A stretch of DNA of 64,000 nt, taken from Lactobacillus hominis DSM 23910 = CRBIP 24.179 (lineage in GTDB: Bacteria > Bacillota > Bacilli > Lactobacillales > Lactobacillaceae). Positions 63,200 to 64,000 of the stretch are shown here, one piece after another; the stretch's first letter is position 1; each line of letters opens with the position of its first letter. The notes under the pieces were generated by a model, which worked only from the letters and a program-made list of their open reading frames with translations, was not told where the DNA came from and made no database searches. Made by a program: the position numbers and the translations under genes. The DNA lies in assembly GCF_000296835.1 (NCBI RefSeq), contig NZ_CAKE01000010.1:62001-126000 (forward strand). The letters are read 5' to 3'.

Positions 63200-63315
63200 A
63201 TTATCCTTCTTCCATCTAGACTATAACTATCGGTACCATTAAGGGTTCAACCGTTTGCGCGGGTTGCGGACTTTACCGCCGGTCGGGAATTTCACCCTGC
63301 CTCGAAGAACATTTA
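63200..63315 (-). ncRNA. FMN riboswitch (RFN element)
   Basis: The conserved aptamer segments are visible on the minus strand: GAGGCAGGGTGAAATTCCC, GACCGGCGGTAAAGTCCGC, AACCCGCGCAAACGGTT and the closing GTCTAGATGGAAGAAGG. FMN binding should stabilise the downstream terminator at 63110-63143 and switch off ribD-ribE-ribBA-ribH. Confidence 0.96.
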
Positions 63316-63369
63316 TTTAATTCTCATTCAGCATAAAGCTGTTTTTCTTTTTTGTCAAATGATATTTAT

Positions 63370-63486
63370 ATGGCTCTTTTAAAGAATTTACTGAAAAGTA
63401 AAGCAACGATTGTTTTTATTGCACATAACTTCAATGAAGGGATGCATATATTATTTGATCGTGAAATCCATTTGGTAAAAGAATAA
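63370..63486 (+). pseudogene. ABC transporter ATPase, C-terminal tail
   Basis: Thirty-eight residues remain: ALLKNLLKSKATIVFIAHNF, then NEGMHILFDREIHLVKE. The H-loop His (AHNF) is kept but the Walker and signature motifs are gone. It matches the tail of the remnant at 36157-36392. It directly follows the FMN riboswitch region on the opposite strand, so the rib operon or its flank was joined here by deletion. Confidence 0.8.
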
Positions 63487-63488
63487 AC

Positions 63489-63540
63489 GAAACATCACAA
63501 ATTTCAGTGGATTGATACTGGAGTCTGTGATGTTTCTTTA
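63489..63540 (+). terminator. Terminator behind the ABC remnant
   Basis: GAAACATCACA pairs with TGTGATGTTTC over a ~26-nt loop, followed by TTTA. Confidence 0.7.
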
Positions 63541-63594
63541 TGTATAAAATTTGAAATTAATTATTGATTTTGATTATTCTTATCAATTTAACTG

Positions 63595-63820
63595 CTAAAA
63601 CTCAAACTTTCTCATAAAGATTGGGTGAGTTTGGTGGTCTAGGTAACCAGCGATTTTAGGCGTGATTTCTAAAACACCTAAATCTTTTTTTGCTGCCTCA
63701 ACATCGTCAACGTAAATTTCATTTAAATGAGAATTTTTGATTGCTGGTTTGTTTAGTTAAAATATCTACCATAGTATGACCTTTAGTATGATCTTCCTTG
63801 TCCTGAACGCCTATCAGCAT
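63595..63820 (-). pseudogene. Short frameshifted gene of unknown family, divergent from a YafY regulator
   Basis: From an ATG at 63820 the frame reads MLIGVQDKEDHTKGHTMVDI...KFSFK and stops. The following codons continue in a shifted frame as HLNEIYVDDVEAAKKDLGVL...PIFMRKFEF to the stop at 63595. The tail is nearly repeated at 25129-25255. The reconstructed protein would have about 75 residues, so it may itself be an internally deleted version of a longer one. Family unknown. Its partner on the plus strand is the YafY gene. Confidence 0.55.
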
Positions 63821-63869
63821 TATTATAAAATAGAAGATTGACATTTTTGACAGAAAAGCTTGCACAACT

Positions 63870-64000
63870 ATGAAAAAATCTGAACGACTTAATCAAGAAC
63901 TACTATACTTAACCGATAAAAAGATCTTTCATTTAAAAGAACTAGAAGAAAAATTTGCAATTTCTGAGCGAACAGCTTTGCGAGATATTACCGATCTAGA
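63870..64000 (+). CDS. YafY/WYL-type regulator, N-terminal part (runs off window end)
   Basis: The last 131 bases encode MKKSERLNQELLYLTDKKIF, then HLKELEEKFAISERTALRDI, the helix-turn-helix start of a DeoR/YafY-type regulator, which normally continues with a WYL sensor domain. No strong ribosome-binding site is visible upstream. It is divergent from the decayed gene at 63595. The WYL C-terminus at 25196 may come from a second copy of this locus. Confidence 0.85.
   Translation, partial: MKKSERLNQELLYLTDKKIFHLKELEEKFAISERTALRDITDL

Overview
The window is AT-rich, densely coded DNA from a host-associated Lactobacillus of the L. gasseri / L. johnsonii / L. acidophilus type. The evidence is a giant cell-envelope proteinase anchored by S-layer-associated (SLAP) repeats beside its PrtM/PrsA foldase, a bile salt hydrolase, a gut-type GH2 beta-glucuronidase, a C1 peptidase of the PepC family, PEP carboxylase, an NADH oxidase, and two T-box-controlled BrnQ transporters. 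The species is inferred from these marker genes and was not tested.

Layout. 0-5 kb: a HAD-hydrolase tail, a decapitated SDR gene, a LytTR/DUF3021 pair, and a LysR gene divergent from a flavodoxin-like reductase, a zinc alcohol dehydrogenase and a frameshifted DUF2255 gene. 5-14 kb: a C1 peptidase, then two consecutive modules of a LysR regulator divergent from a large FAD + FMN-bind reductase. The second module also carries a DASS-type carboxylate transporter. This is the best candidate for an uncharacterised system: uptake and reduction of an unknown organic acid as electron acceptor. 14-24 kb: prtM, divergent from the 2095-residue proteinase, then ppc. 24-33 kb: a methyltransferase, gene remnants, a 47-residue metallothionein-like protein too short for ordinary ORF callers, TMEM175, HAD and NUDIX genes, a LysR gene broken by a 17-bp tandem duplication, a two-component system with a PepSY protein, and a DUF4097 protein.

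33-43 kb: two T-box/brnQ units, a graveyard of TetR, metallo-beta-lactamase and ABC remnants, a DHA2 exporter with a leader hairpin, tpx, a small membrane protein, a cupin, bsh, an MDR remnant and an NmrA-like gene. 43-58 kb: a Fic gene bracketed by two near-identical ~60-bp palindromic repeats, gusA, a MerR promoter with only the tail of a MerR-type gene, a UvrA-like ABC protein, a MarR/ABC exporter operon with visible operators, a TetR/hydrolase region with a perfect 24-bp palindrome, an MFS exporter whose ribosome-binding site sits inside a terminator hairpin, and further remnants. 58-64 kb: NADH oxidase, a complete ribD-ribE-ribBA-ribH operon behind an FMN riboswitch, ABC and unknown remnants, and the start of a YafY/WYL regulator.

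Two themes connect the genes. The first is flavin and redox biology: two covalent-FMN-type reductases, an NADH oxidase, a flavodoxin-like reductase and a riboflavin operon. The second is accessory-region decay: about sixteen broken or truncated genes, several of them matching other loci in the window. No rRNA, tRNA, CRISPR array, transposase, phage gene or replication origin was recognised.
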